Assembly (NCBI RefSeq): GCF_000242635.2
Contig: NC_017770.1
Location: 4,662,669-4,726,668, forward strand
Direction: 5' to 3'
Length of the DNA stretch: 64,000 nucleotides
Source of the DNA: Solitalea canadensis DSM 3403
GTDB lineage: Bacteria; Bacteroidota; Bacteroidia; Sphingobacteriales; Sphingobacteriaceae
Shown here: positions 25,391 to 33,612 of the stretch, piece after piece
Numbering within the stretch: the first letter of the stretch is position 1
How the letters are laid out: each line of letters starts with the position of its first letter
Notes under the pieces: model-generated
Told to the model about the DNA's origin: nothing
The model's database searches: none
Seen by the model: the letters and a program-made list of their open reading frames with translations, nothing else
Made by a program: the position numbers and the translations under genes

Positions 25391-25801
25391 TTGTTGGTGA
25401 GAACAAAAAACAGTTCGAACAACGGCTTTTACAGGATTTATCCGGGAGGCGACGAGTTTGCTTTTGTTATTGAAGGCGATCAGGCTGATTCAGTTGGGTT
25501 TGCTAATCGCTTGGTGGATCAATTTTTCTCTTTGTCTGAAAAAGGCTCAGAACTTTTAGGTCATCATAACAAGCTTTCTTTTTATTGTGCCATCATTGAA
25601 ATGGACCCGAGAGATAGCTATAACGATGTATTGAAAAAGGTCGAAGATTGTTACCAAATCGCTAAAGAAGAAAAATCTGGTTTCAATATTTGTTGGCCCC
25701 CTATCCATAAAGAGTCAACGCTTTCAAAAGATCCACTCAAAAAAGGCATCTATAAAAGATCACGAGAACTCTTTGAAGTGTTAACGCTATCTGATGCTTA
25801 A
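25391..25801 (+). pseudogene. C-terminal half of a GGDEF (diguanylate cyclase) domain
   Basis: A 136-residue frame from TTG 25391 that begins just before an intact GGDEF signature (PGGDEFAFVI, about 17-27) and continues to the conserved end of the domain (LSFYCAIIEMD, then YQIAKEEKSGFN). The first half of a normal GGDEF domain, including the metal- and substrate-binding aspartate and the GH..GD helix, is absent. It therefore cannot make c-di-GMP alone. It sits 5 bp after the kinase stop in another frame. It is either a decayed gene or a small GGDEF-related protein of unknown use. Confidence 0.6.
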
Positions 25802-25844
25802 CAGTAAAAGACGTTAAAGAATACTCCCTGAACATCTACAAATA

Positions 25845-26732
25845 ATCCTTTACGTGGGTTTGTCTGCGCTCTCTAATGTAGCGTTTGGACAAATTATTAA
25901 AGAAGAAAACGGGAAGGTAAATAATCAAACATTTTCATATTCCTATATTGAACCAGCACAAGAAGTTAAAGGTGTTCTTTCTTTTGCCTGGTTGGGGTGA
26001 GAGCCCTCAAAGTATTTTTGGAAAGACCAAGCTTCCTTTTGTTGGAAAAGGGTTTTATACCATAGTGCCTCAACTAAATCAAATGTTGTTTGCAGACGAT
26101 TTTAGAATTTCTCCAATAAATGAAATAATTAAAGTCCAATCAAAACGGTACAATTAAATTGAACTTAGTTTTATTATTGGAGGACTTTCTGCTGGAGGTG
26201 CAATCGCAATCAATTATGCAGAACATGTCTTAGCCAGGGATGAAAGCACAACGTTAAAAGCTGTTTTTGCGATCGACCCTCCTCTGGATTTAAGTCGCAT
26301 GTATACTTCTGCAGAAAAAAAATCAGGTACAATTGCAAAAGTAAGTTAATAAAGAAAGAAGGAGATTATATCAAAAAACACCTTCTTCATGCAATGAAGG
26401 GTTCTCCCCAAGAAAGACCTGAACAATATTTAAAATATTCGGCATATTCAGCTACTACACAAGACGGAGGTAAAGCAAAATTTCTTAGAAATATAGCAGT
26501 TCGGTTATACAGTGAACCTGATTTGGATTTTGTTAGAAATACATATTGTGCCGAATTGCAGTATGAAGACATTAATGCAGTTGATTTAGAAAAATTAAGT
26601 AAGTTTCTAACAAGTATTGGCAACAATAAAGTCGAGTACATCACCACAAAAGGCAAAGGCTTTCATAGTTGGAATATTATTGACCCTGCTGATTGTACTA
26701 ATTGGATTTTAAAAATTAATGAGGAGAAATAA
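25845..26732 (+). pseudogene. Broken alpha/beta hydrolase gene (two frameshifts, one stop)
   Basis: Three frame segments join into one secreted alpha/beta hydrolase. Segment 1 (25845 to about 25980) has a signal-like start (GLSALSNVAFGQ). After a shift, segment 2 continues FLLPGWGESPQ, runs through an in-frame TAA at 26155 and holds the nucleophile elbow GGLSAGGA. After a second shift near 26342, segment 3 ends with KGFHSW, the likely catalytic histidine. Intact it would be close to 295 residues. No single frame spans it, so it is a pseudogene. No clear ATG remains at its 5' end. Confidence 0.85.
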
Positions 26733-26817
26733 AGTTGCATTAAACGGTTTACAGCAGCCTTCTAATCTCGATTTAAAATTCGGAATTACGACAGTTCAAA
26801 TTATTGTTTTGATAATC

Positions 26818-27486
26818 CTAAAACCCTTCCTTCACAATAAACTGTTCATCAATGCCCAATGAGGCTAGGTGTTTTTCAACTGCATCCATCATTGGAGGTG
26901 GACCGCATAAATAAACATACTTGTTATTATTCGTTATGTATTTTCTTAAAAGTTCTTCTGTTATAAATCCGTTTTCATAGCCTTCAATATTTTCTTTCGC
27001 CAACACATTGATGAAATTATTGCCTAGTAGCTGGTTAAATTCATCTTCGTGAATAATGTCGGCTTTAGTATTGTTTGCAAAGATGAGTTGGTTATTCCCT
27101 ACTTGTTGATGTGCCTGTAAATTTCTGAATATGGCCAGAAAAGGAGTAACACCCGCTCCGCCAGCTATAAACAACCCCTCTCCCTTATAGTTTATATCGC
27201 CAAAAACATCATGTAAAATCAATGAATCGCCCGCCTTAAGGCTTAATAACTGATTAGTCACTCCATTGCGTGCCGGATACGTTTTTATGGTAAATTCAAG
27301 ATGTTGCTGAGTTGGTAAAGAGGTAAATGTAAATGCTCTTAATTCCTCTTGCCAGCCATCTTTATTTACTGAAACATCGGTGGCTTGTCCGGGAGTGTAA
27401 ATATAATCAGCAGGCTTTTCAACAACTAACCGAAGTACATCATGTGTAACATGACCTATTGAATCAATTTTAACGATATGCTCCAT
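26818..27486 (-). CDS. FAD-binding oxidoreductase of the ferredoxin-NADP reductase family
   Basis: A 222-residue protein with the FAD-binding motif RAFTFTS (50-56; RxYS/T type), a Rossmann NAD(P)-binding motif GGAGVTP (about 109-115) and the C-terminal CGPPPMM (about 194-200). The size fits a bare FAD/NAD reductase with no attached [2Fe-2S] domain, as in flavodoxin or globin reductases. Its electron partner is not encoded nearby. The gene is single and leftward. There is no signal peptide, so it is cytoplasmic. Confidence 0.85.
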   Translation of the reverse strand: MEHIVKIDSIGHVTHDVLRLVVEKPADYIYTPGQATDVSVNKDGWQEELRAFTFTSLPTQQHLEFTIKTYPARNGVTNQLLSLKAGDSLILHDVFGDINYKGEGLFIAGGAGVTPFLAIFRNLQAHQQVGNNQLIFANNTKADIIHEDEFNQLLGNNFINVLAKENIEGYENGFITEELLRKYITNNNKYVYLCGPPPMMDAVEKHLASLGIDEQFIVKEGF

Positions 27487-27687
27487 TACGATTTTTTTGT
27501 TTCTAAGAAGAGAAAGTTTTTCATTAAGATTTACGCTTAAATATAGTCAAAATCGAAATGCTTTTGCTTTCAAATCATTTAATTAACAGGCGTTTAAGGT
27601 TATCGTTAATTAATTGTAAAATGATTGATTACTGATCTTGTTTGACTTGAAAATTTTTAAATTTAGTTATCTAAAAAAACACTCACA

Positions 27688-28086
27688 ATGGAAAAGATAA
27701 GCGCAAAAACGAATGCTCTTAACTGGTTCGAAATACCTGTTGAAGACACTGAGAGGGCTAAGCAATTTTATGAAAGCATCCTCGATATTAAAATGGAAAC
27801 ACAGAACATGATGGGAATGGAGATGTCGTTTTTTCCATTTGACATGGAAGATGGATCCGGGAAGGTATCGGGGGCATTAGTGAAGAGTAATATGCATAAA
27901 CCCGGAATGGACGGAGCTATTATTTATCTGAATGCAAATCCCACTATCCAAACAGTAATTGACAAGATTGAACCTTCTGGAGGGAAATTGCTAATGGACA
28001 AAACCCAAATTGATGAAAACATTGGTTACATGGCCTTCTTCGTAGACACTGAAGGAAACCGAATGGCAATTCATGCCCAGAATTAA
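27688..28086 (+). CDS. VOC-superfamily (glyoxalase-like) protein
   Basis: A 132-residue single-domain vicinal-oxygen-chelate protein: NWFEIPVEDTERAKQFYE (14-31) is the classic first strand-helix, and the end GYMAFFVDTEGNRMAIH (112-128) is the family's closing strands. Its methionine-rich middle is unusual but without known meaning. Members include glyoxalases, dioxygenases and antibiotic-binding proteins, so no reaction is assigned. It is convergent with the TPR gene through a shared hairpin. Confidence 0.82.
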   Translation: MEKISAKTNALNWFEIPVEDTERAKQFYESILDIKMETQNMMGMEMSFFPFDMEDGSGKVSGALVKSNMHKPGMDGAIIYLNANPTIQTVIDKIEPSGGKLLMDKTQIDENIGYMAFFVDTEGNRMAIHAQN

Positions 28087-28098
28087 CGTATGTTATGA

Positions 28099-28137
28099 TT
28101 TAGAAATGCATAGCTTCTGCTATGCATTTCTAAATTT
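28099..28137. terminator. Shared hairpin between convergent VOC and TPR genes
   Basis: A perfect 16-bp stem (28099-28114 with 28119-28134) and a 4-base loop, followed by TTT on the plus strand. Confidence 0.8.
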
Positions 28138-28161
28138 GAATAAGCCTTAAAAAAGAGCTGA

Positions 28162-29322
28162 CTATTTCTTATCACAACCACATTCCCAAATATAAGAACC
28201 CTTTATGGTAAGTGTGATTTGAGCAGTTTTTTCTCCCCGCATAAATAGAGAAGAGGCTATTTTCATAGTTGCCAGTTTTCCTGACAGCCAGGTGATTTTC
28301 CCGGTTGCTGAATTGTATTGATACTTACCGGTTTGTCCATTGTCAAGCCATTTATAGGTGCCGTTTGATTTCAGCTCAAAATAGCCTTTGTATTGATGGG
28401 TGAAACTTTGTCCGGCTGACGAAGCTCCATTATAGATAGTTTGATGACAAGTATAATTCCCAAATGTTAGTGCTCCACCCTTCTTTTCAACTACAACTGG
28501 TTGGTTAGTAGACTTACCTTCTATCTTATTGGTATATTTCTGGTGGCTAGCTTTAGCGGTAGCCAAATCGTTAGCGTAACGGCTTTTAAGTGCTGGTGCT
28601 AGTTGAATAGATTTATCTAAGTAAGCCTGACCTGCTTTATTTCCTTGTGCCAACACGGAGATACCAAGCAGATAATTACAGTAAGCATTGTTTGGATCTG
28701 CTTTTATGGCAGTTTCAAATCTGGTTTGAGCACTCCCATAAGTGCCCTCTTCAAAATATTCAATACCCGACAAAATGTAATTTCCTGGGGTCATAAAACG
28801 TGTGTCTTCCTGATTGTTCGCTTTTGAATATTTCAAATGCTCGATATAGCTATTTAAATCATTATAGCCAGTTACAGAAGAGCTACTTGGTTTTTCTGAT
28901 ACAGGAACATCAGCTTGATATCGTTGCTTTAATGATGCATTTAATTGGTAAGCTTTAGCCAGATACTCCTGTGCTTTTTGCGTTTTATATTTATCATTTT
29001 GTTTGATCAATGATATTCCTAATAAGTAATAGGCATATGGGTTATTGGGATCTTTATTTATGGTGTTTTCAAAATACATGGAGGCCATATCATATGACTG
29101 TTTTTCATAATAATTATAGCCTGATAAGAACTCTGCTCCGGCAGACATAAAAGCAGTTTCCTTTCGATCTCCTAACTGATCGGTTCTTAATCGTTGAACA
29201 TAACGATCCAAATCATCATCATCAATATAAATGCTATGAATGATTATTGGTCTGGCAATAGTGCTTCCGGCTGAAAGGATAAATAAGCTAGCTGTAAAGA
29301 ATGGAATTAGGCTGATTTTCAT
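28162..29322 (-). CDS. Secreted TPR-repeat protein
   Basis: A protein of 386 residues from ATG 29322 (a TTG at 29334 is less likely), with a signal peptide (MKISLIPFFTASLFILSAG). Two near-duplicate blocks (about 65-135 and 175-240) each read like paired TPRs: EFLSGYNYYEKQSYDMASMYFENTI against NYILSGIEYFEEGTYGSAQ, each followed by DPNN-YYLLGIS. The C-terminal domain (about 275-386) is beta-rich with cysteines and may bind a ligand. It is probably periplasmic. Function unknown. Confidence 0.8.
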   Translation of the reverse strand: MKISLIPFFTASLFILSAGSTIARPIIIHSIYIDDDDLDRYVQRLRTDQLGDRKETAFMSAGAEFLSGYNYYEKQSYDMASMYFENTINKDPNNPYAYYLLGISLIKQNDKYKTQKAQEYLAKAYQLNASLKQRYQADVPVSEKPSSSSVTGYNDLNSYIEHLKYSKANNQEDTRFMTPGNYILSGIEYFEEGTYGSAQTRFETAIKADPNNAYCNYLLGISVLAQGNKAGQAYLDKSIQLAPALKSRYANDLATAKASHQKYTNKIEGKSTNQPVVVEKKGGALTFGNYTCHQTIYNGASSAGQSFTHQYKGYFELKSNGTYKWLDNGQTGKYQYNSATGKITWLSGKLATMKIASSLFMRGEKTAQITLTIKGSYIWECGCDKK

Positions 29323-29539
29323 AATAACGGACAATCCGACAATGTTTTAGTTTGATCGAAAACTTTTATAAAACAGTATAAATGAGGAGAGGTAATCTGA
29401 TTTTTGAAATTACTATTTTCTCATAGATCTCTAAATTAATATAGAAATAAAACGAAAAAATGTGCGATATTGGTTTCCCCAAAATAATCAATAAACACAC
29501 GTTCTCACTTATTATTAAACATTTTAAAAAACATAAAAA

Positions 29540-29971
29540 ATGGCACAGATTAATCCTTATCTAAATTTCAAAGGCAATTGTGAAGAAGCATTTAACTTCT
29601 ACAAATCTGTTTTTGGTGGTGATTTTCCTTTTGTTGGTCGCTACAAGGACATGCCGCCTTCTGAGAATTCAGGAGGTATTGACGGTGAAAAGATCATGCA
29701 CATGTCATTGCCGATTAGTAAAGAAAGCACATTAATGGGTAGCGATGTTGGCGGTGAATGGGCCAGCCATATTGTTGAAGGCAACAATATTCAGTTATCT
29801 GTGAATGCCGAGACAGAAGATGATGCGAAAAGAATCTTTGACGCATTATCTGCCGGAGGCCGTGTTTCTATGCCTTTAGAGAAAACATTCTGGGGTGCTT
29901 TGTTTGGTATGTTTACCGATAAATTCGGAATTAACTGGATGGTTAATTACGATTATAATCAGCAGAAATAA
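29540..29971 (+). CDS. PhnB-like VOC protein
   Basis: A 143-residue member of the PhnB/3-demethylubiquinone-methyltransferase-like branch of the VOC fold. The start INPYLNFKGNCEEAFNFYK (4-22) and end FWGALFGMFTDKFGINWMVNYD (117-138) are both typical. The reaction is unknown despite the historical name of the branch. It is a single gene with a strong terminator. Confidence 0.85.
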   Translation: MAQINPYLNFKGNCEEAFNFYKSVFGGDFPFVGRYKDMPPSENSGGIDGEKIMHMSLPISKESTLMGSDVGGEWASHIVEGNNIQLSVNAETEDDAKRIFDALSAGGRVSMPLEKTFWGALFGMFTDKFGINWMVNYDYNQQK

Positions 29972-29988
29972 TACATAAAAACTTTATT

Positions 29989-30025
29989 AAAGTCCGGCAG
30001 TAACATCACTGCCGGACTTTCTTTT
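29989..30025 (+). terminator. Terminator of the PhnB-like gene
   Basis: A perfect 13-bp stem (29989-30001 with 30008-30020) around a 6-base loop, followed by CTTTT. Confidence 0.85.
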
Positions 30026-30179
30026 ACCGATTGAAAATTATTTTATTGATTGTCAACTAGATATATCTTAATCGTAAAATAGTGCATCAGCTACCCAACC
30101 TTTTAGTTTGCTTAAGTTGTATATGCCAGTACAACGGCCTTGTATAAAATACTTAATTGAAAAACTAAAAGATGTTAAG

Positions 30180-30716
30180 ATGAAAAAAGCATTATTAATT
30201 TTAAATGCGTTAACAATTGCTCTGGCAATGGTAACCTTGCACGCATGTAATAAAGATGTGGTTATTGCTCCGAAAGATGATGTTAGGGCACTGAATGTAT
30301 CTACTAAAGATACTACTGGAGGATACAGTTCGACAACGGTTGCTTTAACGGGCGACCAAATAAGAATTACTCCATCTCTGGGTAATGATACAACTACGTT
30401 TATTACGCTTACTGCCGAGACGGTTAATAGTTATGATTGTTTAAATAACATACTTGTTAACACGTCTAGTTTTGATGCCACCTCGTTAAGCATTCATTAT
30501 ACAGGAGTTGATATTCCTTCAAGTTCTTACTGCACCGCAGGACAGAAAAAAGCTACCGCAACAAATGTTTTGTATGCACCTGTAAACGGAACTTATGGGT
30601 TTACTGTAAAATTAAACGGAACTACATATACAGGCTCAATAGTGAAAAACGGTAGTAATTATACATTTAACTGGCCATATATCAGTGGAGTTATTGTTGC
30701 ACCTCTTTCGTTATAA
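30180..30716 (+). CDS. Hypothetical lipoprotein
   Basis: I start at ATG 30180 instead of the upstream ATG 30108, because this gives a normal lipoprotein signal (LHAC, C23) in a protein of 178 residues. The mature part is Thr/Ser-rich and beta-like with no recognised domain. It is followed after a short terminator by an ECF sigma factor and a membrane protein, so the three may form a unit with the lipoprotein as a surface component (inference). Confidence 0.65.
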   Translation: MKKALLILNALTIALAMVTLHACNKDVVIAPKDDVRALNVSTKDTTGGYSSTTVALTGDQIRITPSLGNDTTTFITLTAETVNSYDCLNNILVNTSSFDATSLSIHYTGVDIPSSSYCTAGQKKATATNVLYAPVNGTYGFTVKLNGTTYTGSIVKNGSNYTFNWPYISGVIVAPLSL

Positions 30717-30732
30717 AAAATAATAATCCATT

Positions 30733-30763
30733 CCCGTCTGTTAAATGCAGGTGGGATTTTTTT
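30733..30763 (+). terminator. Terminator between the lipoprotein and sigma genes
   Basis: CCCGTCTG (30733-30740) pairs with CAGGTGGG (30748-30755) with two wobbles, followed by seven T. The proposed TTG start of the sigma gene overlaps the T run. Confidence 0.6.
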
Positions 30764-31304
30764 GATTTTGAAGAGCCTCGTAGACATAGTAAAGGGTTGT
30801 AAGCGTAATGAGCGAATAAGCCAGGAGAAGCTGTATCGTCAGTTCTATCCTGGTTTGTTTGCATTGTGCCGTAAATTCTTTGACGATGAGCAAGATATTA
30901 TAACAGCATTAAACAATGGGATGTTGAATGTTTATAAGAATATTGATCAGTACGACAGCGCAAAAGGCGAACTTTTTACCTGGGCCTATACCATTGTAAG
31001 AAATGCCGCCCTCACCCACCTTAGAAATAATTCCAATAAGCCATTAAATGTTGAAATAACTGGAGCTATCGAAAATGCCATCGGACATAATCCATTTAAG
31101 GAATTGGACTGGGGGGATATTTATTATTTTCTCGGAAAACTCCCGCCGGCTACACGTGCTGTATGTACACTGTTTTACATTGAAGGTTTTATGATAAAAG
31201 AAATAGCAGCTCAAATGGAGTTAAGTGAAGGAACAGTTAAGTGGCATTTGAATGAAGGACGAACAATACTAAAGAAATTGCTTACAAAGAAGGATATATA
31301 CTAA
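30762..31304 (+). CDS. ECF-type RNA polymerase sigma factor
   Basis: A 180-residue sigma-70 family ECF protein. Region 2 is seen at about 22-90 (FYPGLFALCRKFFDDEQDI, then YTIVRNAALTHLR), and region 4 at about 128-172 with the helix-turn-helix LSEGTVKWHLNEGRTIL. The start is TTG at 30762 or 30768; no ATG fits. Both lie in or next to an upstream terminator tract, so read-through or a leaderless start may matter. The downstream gene starts 3 bp after the stop, which points to a sigma/membrane-partner pair. Confidence 0.88.
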   Translation: MILKSLVDIVKGCKRNERISQEKLYRQFYPGLFALCRKFFDDEQDIITALNNGMLNVYKNIDQYDSAKGELFTWAYTIVRNAALTHLRNNSNKPLNVEITGAIENAIGHNPFKELDWGDIYYFLGKLPPATRAVCTLFYIEGFMIKEIAAQMELSEGTVKWHLNEGRTILKKLLTKKDIY

Positions 31305-31307
31305 AAA

Positions 31308-32837
31308 GTGCAAAACACGAATAATGATATTGACCAACTAAACAAGAATTATCCTCAACCGGATATTTCTGTGGAAGAAGCATGGAGCAAAATGCAAATT
31401 CAGCTCAATGCCGAACTGCCTGTAAAATCGGGAGGGGTGTCTTCTGTTGTTCAAAAATTGGCTAAAAGTACTTTAGGAAAAATTAGTATAGGTGTAATTG
31501 TGGTAACCTCAATAATAGGTATTTGGTTGTATTCCTCAAAAGATAATCCGGCAGGAGTCAATCAAATAAATGTTTTGCAGGAAGAAGGTGTTCAAAATGT
31601 CGGGGGCATCAAAACTGTTGATGGCAATGATTCCTCACAAAATGATCCAACAGAAAACGCTCCTAGTGAACAGAGAAACAAAAAAACAATCAGTGCAGAA
31701 GATTTAGTAGATTCTGATAGAAGTAATGTAAAAAGTAGGCCTCAATCTAACAAACAAATCCAGAAAAATCAGGAGGTATTCAATCCAGGTTTATCTGAAA
31801 ATGAACAATCACAAAAAAATAATGCCATTCACAAGGGTGTTCGAAAAGGGGGTGCCATTCCCGAAATCGATGTAAGACAAATGACGCTTACAAATAAAGT
31901 GAAGAATCGTAAGTATGAAGATCGTAAAGATGGTAAGTCAGTTAGCTCGACTACAATGGATGAGCTGCTTACCCAAAAAAATAATAAAGAGTATAAGGAA
32001 GCTTTAGCAAGAATAAATAGTTCATCAACAAACCACGTTGTAAAACATAACAGCGATTGGGATAAAAAGAAAGAAGACGATTTTTGTCCTCTAATCCCTT
32101 CACTCTCATTGAAACCTACAAAATATGTTTCAATGGAGATAAAGGAAAAGTCATTTATCAAATCAACATTAAAGATCGATTCGGTCAATAAGAAAGGTTC
32201 CGGTTTAAGTTTCCTTCATTTTGTCGACGCAGGTTTGCAATGGAATATTCCCATGGTTACTAACGCCAATGGTCAGTATTTTACCGGAAGTAATGGTGAG
32301 CAGCAAGTTTATAAAACTTTTGTTCCCTCTATTTGGATTTCAAAACGATGGAATAAAAATGAGGTTTTTTTAACTTTTGTTCCCTTTCAACAAAACTTTA
32401 TCAATAATAAACCATTATCCGACTATACAGATCAAAGTGATCTGTCCGATTCATTGACCATCATTAATCATAAAACATTCTTGTTTAAAACAATGGGTTT
32501 TGGAGTAGGAGTTCAGTACAATTACCAAATAACACCAATGTTCGCTGTAGGTGCTGGTTTAAATTATAATCAACAGGGCACCGCAGTAATCCGACAAACA
32601 GATACGCGCCTTATGAGAAATCTATTGCTTAGAGACTCTGTTTACACTGTTAAGTCGTCAGATTTCATTAAGCCGAATTTCATTGCGGCTAAGCTTGAAT
32701 TAATGTATTGCAAAAGACGATTTGATGCGGGACTAAATCTTCAGCTTCCTTTAACTGACCAGAGTGCTAATCCTGATTTTTCTATAAAATCAATAAACGG
32801 ACAAGTATTTTTTAGGTGGCGGTTGTGGACAAAGTAG
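31308..32837 (+). CDS. Membrane protein with anti-sigma-like start and C-terminal barrel-like domain
   Basis: A 509-residue protein from GTG 31308, co-transcribed with the sigma factor. Residues 1-50 are a short acidic cytoplasmic-like region with VEEAWSKMQIQL; a single membrane helix follows at about 62-80. A long Asn/Gln/Lys-rich linker runs to about 270, and the C-terminal 230 residues look like outer-membrane beta strands (GFGVGVQYNYQ, AVGAGLNYNQQ, VFFRWRLW). It resembles Sphingobacteriia proteins annotated as outer-membrane beta-barrel proteins. How a membrane helix and a barrel sit together is unclear; it may span the periplasm. The partner role is inferred from position. Confidence 0.7.
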   Translation: MQNTNNDIDQLNKNYPQPDISVEEAWSKMQIQLNAELPVKSGGVSSVVQKLAKSTLGKISIGVIVVTSIIGIWLYSSKDNPAGVNQINVLQEEGVQNVGGIKTVDGNDSSQNDPTENAPSEQRNKKTISAEDLVDSDRSNVKSRPQSNKQIQKNQEVFNPGLSENEQSQKNNAIHKGVRKGGAIPEIDVRQMTLTNKVKNRKYEDRKDGKSVSSTTMDELLTQKNNKEYKEALARINSSSTNHVVKHNSDWDKKKEDDFCPLIPSLSLKPTKYVSMEIKEKSFIKSTLKIDSVNKKGSGLSFLHFVDAGLQWNIPMVTNANGQYFTGSNGEQQVYKTFVPSIWISKRWNKNEVFLTFVPFQQNFINNKPLSDYTDQSDLSDSLTIINHKTFLFKTMGFGVGVQYNYQITPMFAVGAGLNYNQQGTAVIRQTDTRLMRNLLLRDSVYTVKSSDFIKPNFIAAKLELMYCKRRFDAGLNLQLPLTDQSANPDFSIKSINGQVFFRWRLWTK

Positions 32838-32887
32838 TGGTTATAAAGAGAATTCTTTAATAACTTGGTGTAAATAATGGATTTACA

Positions 32888-33100
32888 ATGCATCTCTACG
32901 CTAATAGTCGGAATTCAGGTGTGATTTCTTATAACATAGGAACCGATTATATTGTGGTGCGGTTTAATACCGGAGGAACCTATACTTACAGTTACAGAAA
33001 GGCTGGGATTGATCACGTTGAGCGGATGAAGGATCTTGCACAAAAAGGGAAAGGCTTGAATACATACATCAGCAGATTTGTAAAAGATCTGTATGATTAA
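32888..33100 (+). CDS. KTSC domain protein
   Basis: A 70-residue single-domain protein. The pattern SGVISYNIGTDYIVVRFNTGGTY...KAGIDHVERMKDLAQKGKGLNTYI matches the KTSC domain, a small fold of unknown role often associated with phage-like or RNA-metabolism contexts. Here it stands alone between the sigma/barrel operon and a small exporter. The lysine of the KTSC-like signature is not in its usual place, so its activity is uncertain. Confidence 0.75.
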   Translation: MHLYANSRNSGVISYNIGTDYIVVRFNTGGTYTYSYRKAGIDHVERMKDLAQKGKGLNTYISRFVKDLYD

Positions 33101-33121
33101 CACCCTGTTTTTCAAATTTCG

Positions 33122-33129
33122 TATATTTG
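33122..33129 (+). promoter_or_regulatory. -7 promoter box of the SMR exporter gene
   Basis: TATATTTG matches TAnnTTTG, 93 bp before the ATG, leaving a leader of roughly 80 nt. Confidence 0.5.
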
Positions 33130-33142
33130 CAGCTCTTCGCCT

Positions 33143-33188
33143 GACACGGCATTTCTAACCGGGTCTGTTTTTCCCCTGAACGAAAAAC
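33143..33188 (+). promoter_or_regulatory. Possible structured leader upstream of the Gdx-like gene
   Basis: Two hairpins are possible: GACACGG (33143-33149) with CCGGGTC (33159-33165), one mismatch; and GTTTTTC (33167-33173) with GAAAAAC (33182-33188), perfect. There is no T run after the second. It does not fit the guanidine-I, -II or -III motifs I remember. Confidence 0.3.
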
Positions 33189-33214
33189 CATAACTTTTTC
33201 ATTAAGCTAAAATT

Positions 33215-33532
33215 ATGGCTTGGATTATTCTGTTTTTGGGTGGACTGTTCGAGATCGGTTTCACCACATGTTTGAAACTATCTAACAATTTCACCAATCT
33301 CAAATGGAGTGTGGGATTTTTTGTGTGCATTATTATCAGTTTTGCTTTGTTAAATAAAGCAGCACAATCCATCCCAATGGGAACCTGCTATGCCGTTTGG
33401 ACCGGTATTGGAGCTGTAGGTACAGTGTTGGTAGGTATCTTTATTTTTCAGGAGCCAAGTGACTTCTGGAGACTTTTTTTTATTGTCCTCTTGATTGGGG
33501 CAATCTTGGGACTAAAACTTGTTTCAAACTAA
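33215..33532 (+). CDS. SMR-family exporter, Gdx (guanidinium)-like
   Basis: A 105-residue protein with four membrane helices, the normal SMR length. The essential E13 lies in the first helix (GGLFEIGF). The motif GTCYAVWTGIGAVGTVLVGI is much closer to SugE/Gdx than to drug exporters such as EmrE, so the likely job is proton-coupled guanidinium export from a dual-topology dimer. The substrate is inferred from sequence style. It may be controlled by the leader upstream. Confidence 0.83.
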   Translation: MAWIILFLGGLFEIGFTTCLKLSNNFTNLKWSVGFFVCIIISFALLNKAAQSIPMGTCYAVWTGIGAVGTVLVGIFIFQEPSDFWRLFFIVLLIGAILGLKLVSN

Positions 33533-33569
33533 GTAATCTATCGTCCTTATAAAACTGACGATTCAACAT

Positions 33570-33605
33570 ATTCCCGATAGTGCAAACTATCGGGAATTTT
33601 TATTT
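33570..33605 (+). terminator. Terminator of the SMR gene
   Basis: ATTCCCGATAG (33570-33580) pairs perfectly with CTATCGGGAAT (33587-33597), then a T-rich tract. It lies just before the stop of the leftward OsmC-fusion gene. Confidence 0.85.
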
Positions 33606-33612
33606 ATATGAC

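Noticed and set aside
31829-32188. Leftward 119-residue frame in the sigma-partner gene
   Set aside because: Antisense shadow over the low-complexity linker.
33143-33188. Guanidine riboswitch (class I, II or III) upstream of the SMR gene
   Set aside because: The two ACGR tetranucleotides are not tetraloops of proper stems, and class I and III core sequences are absent. Kept only as a possible structured leader.
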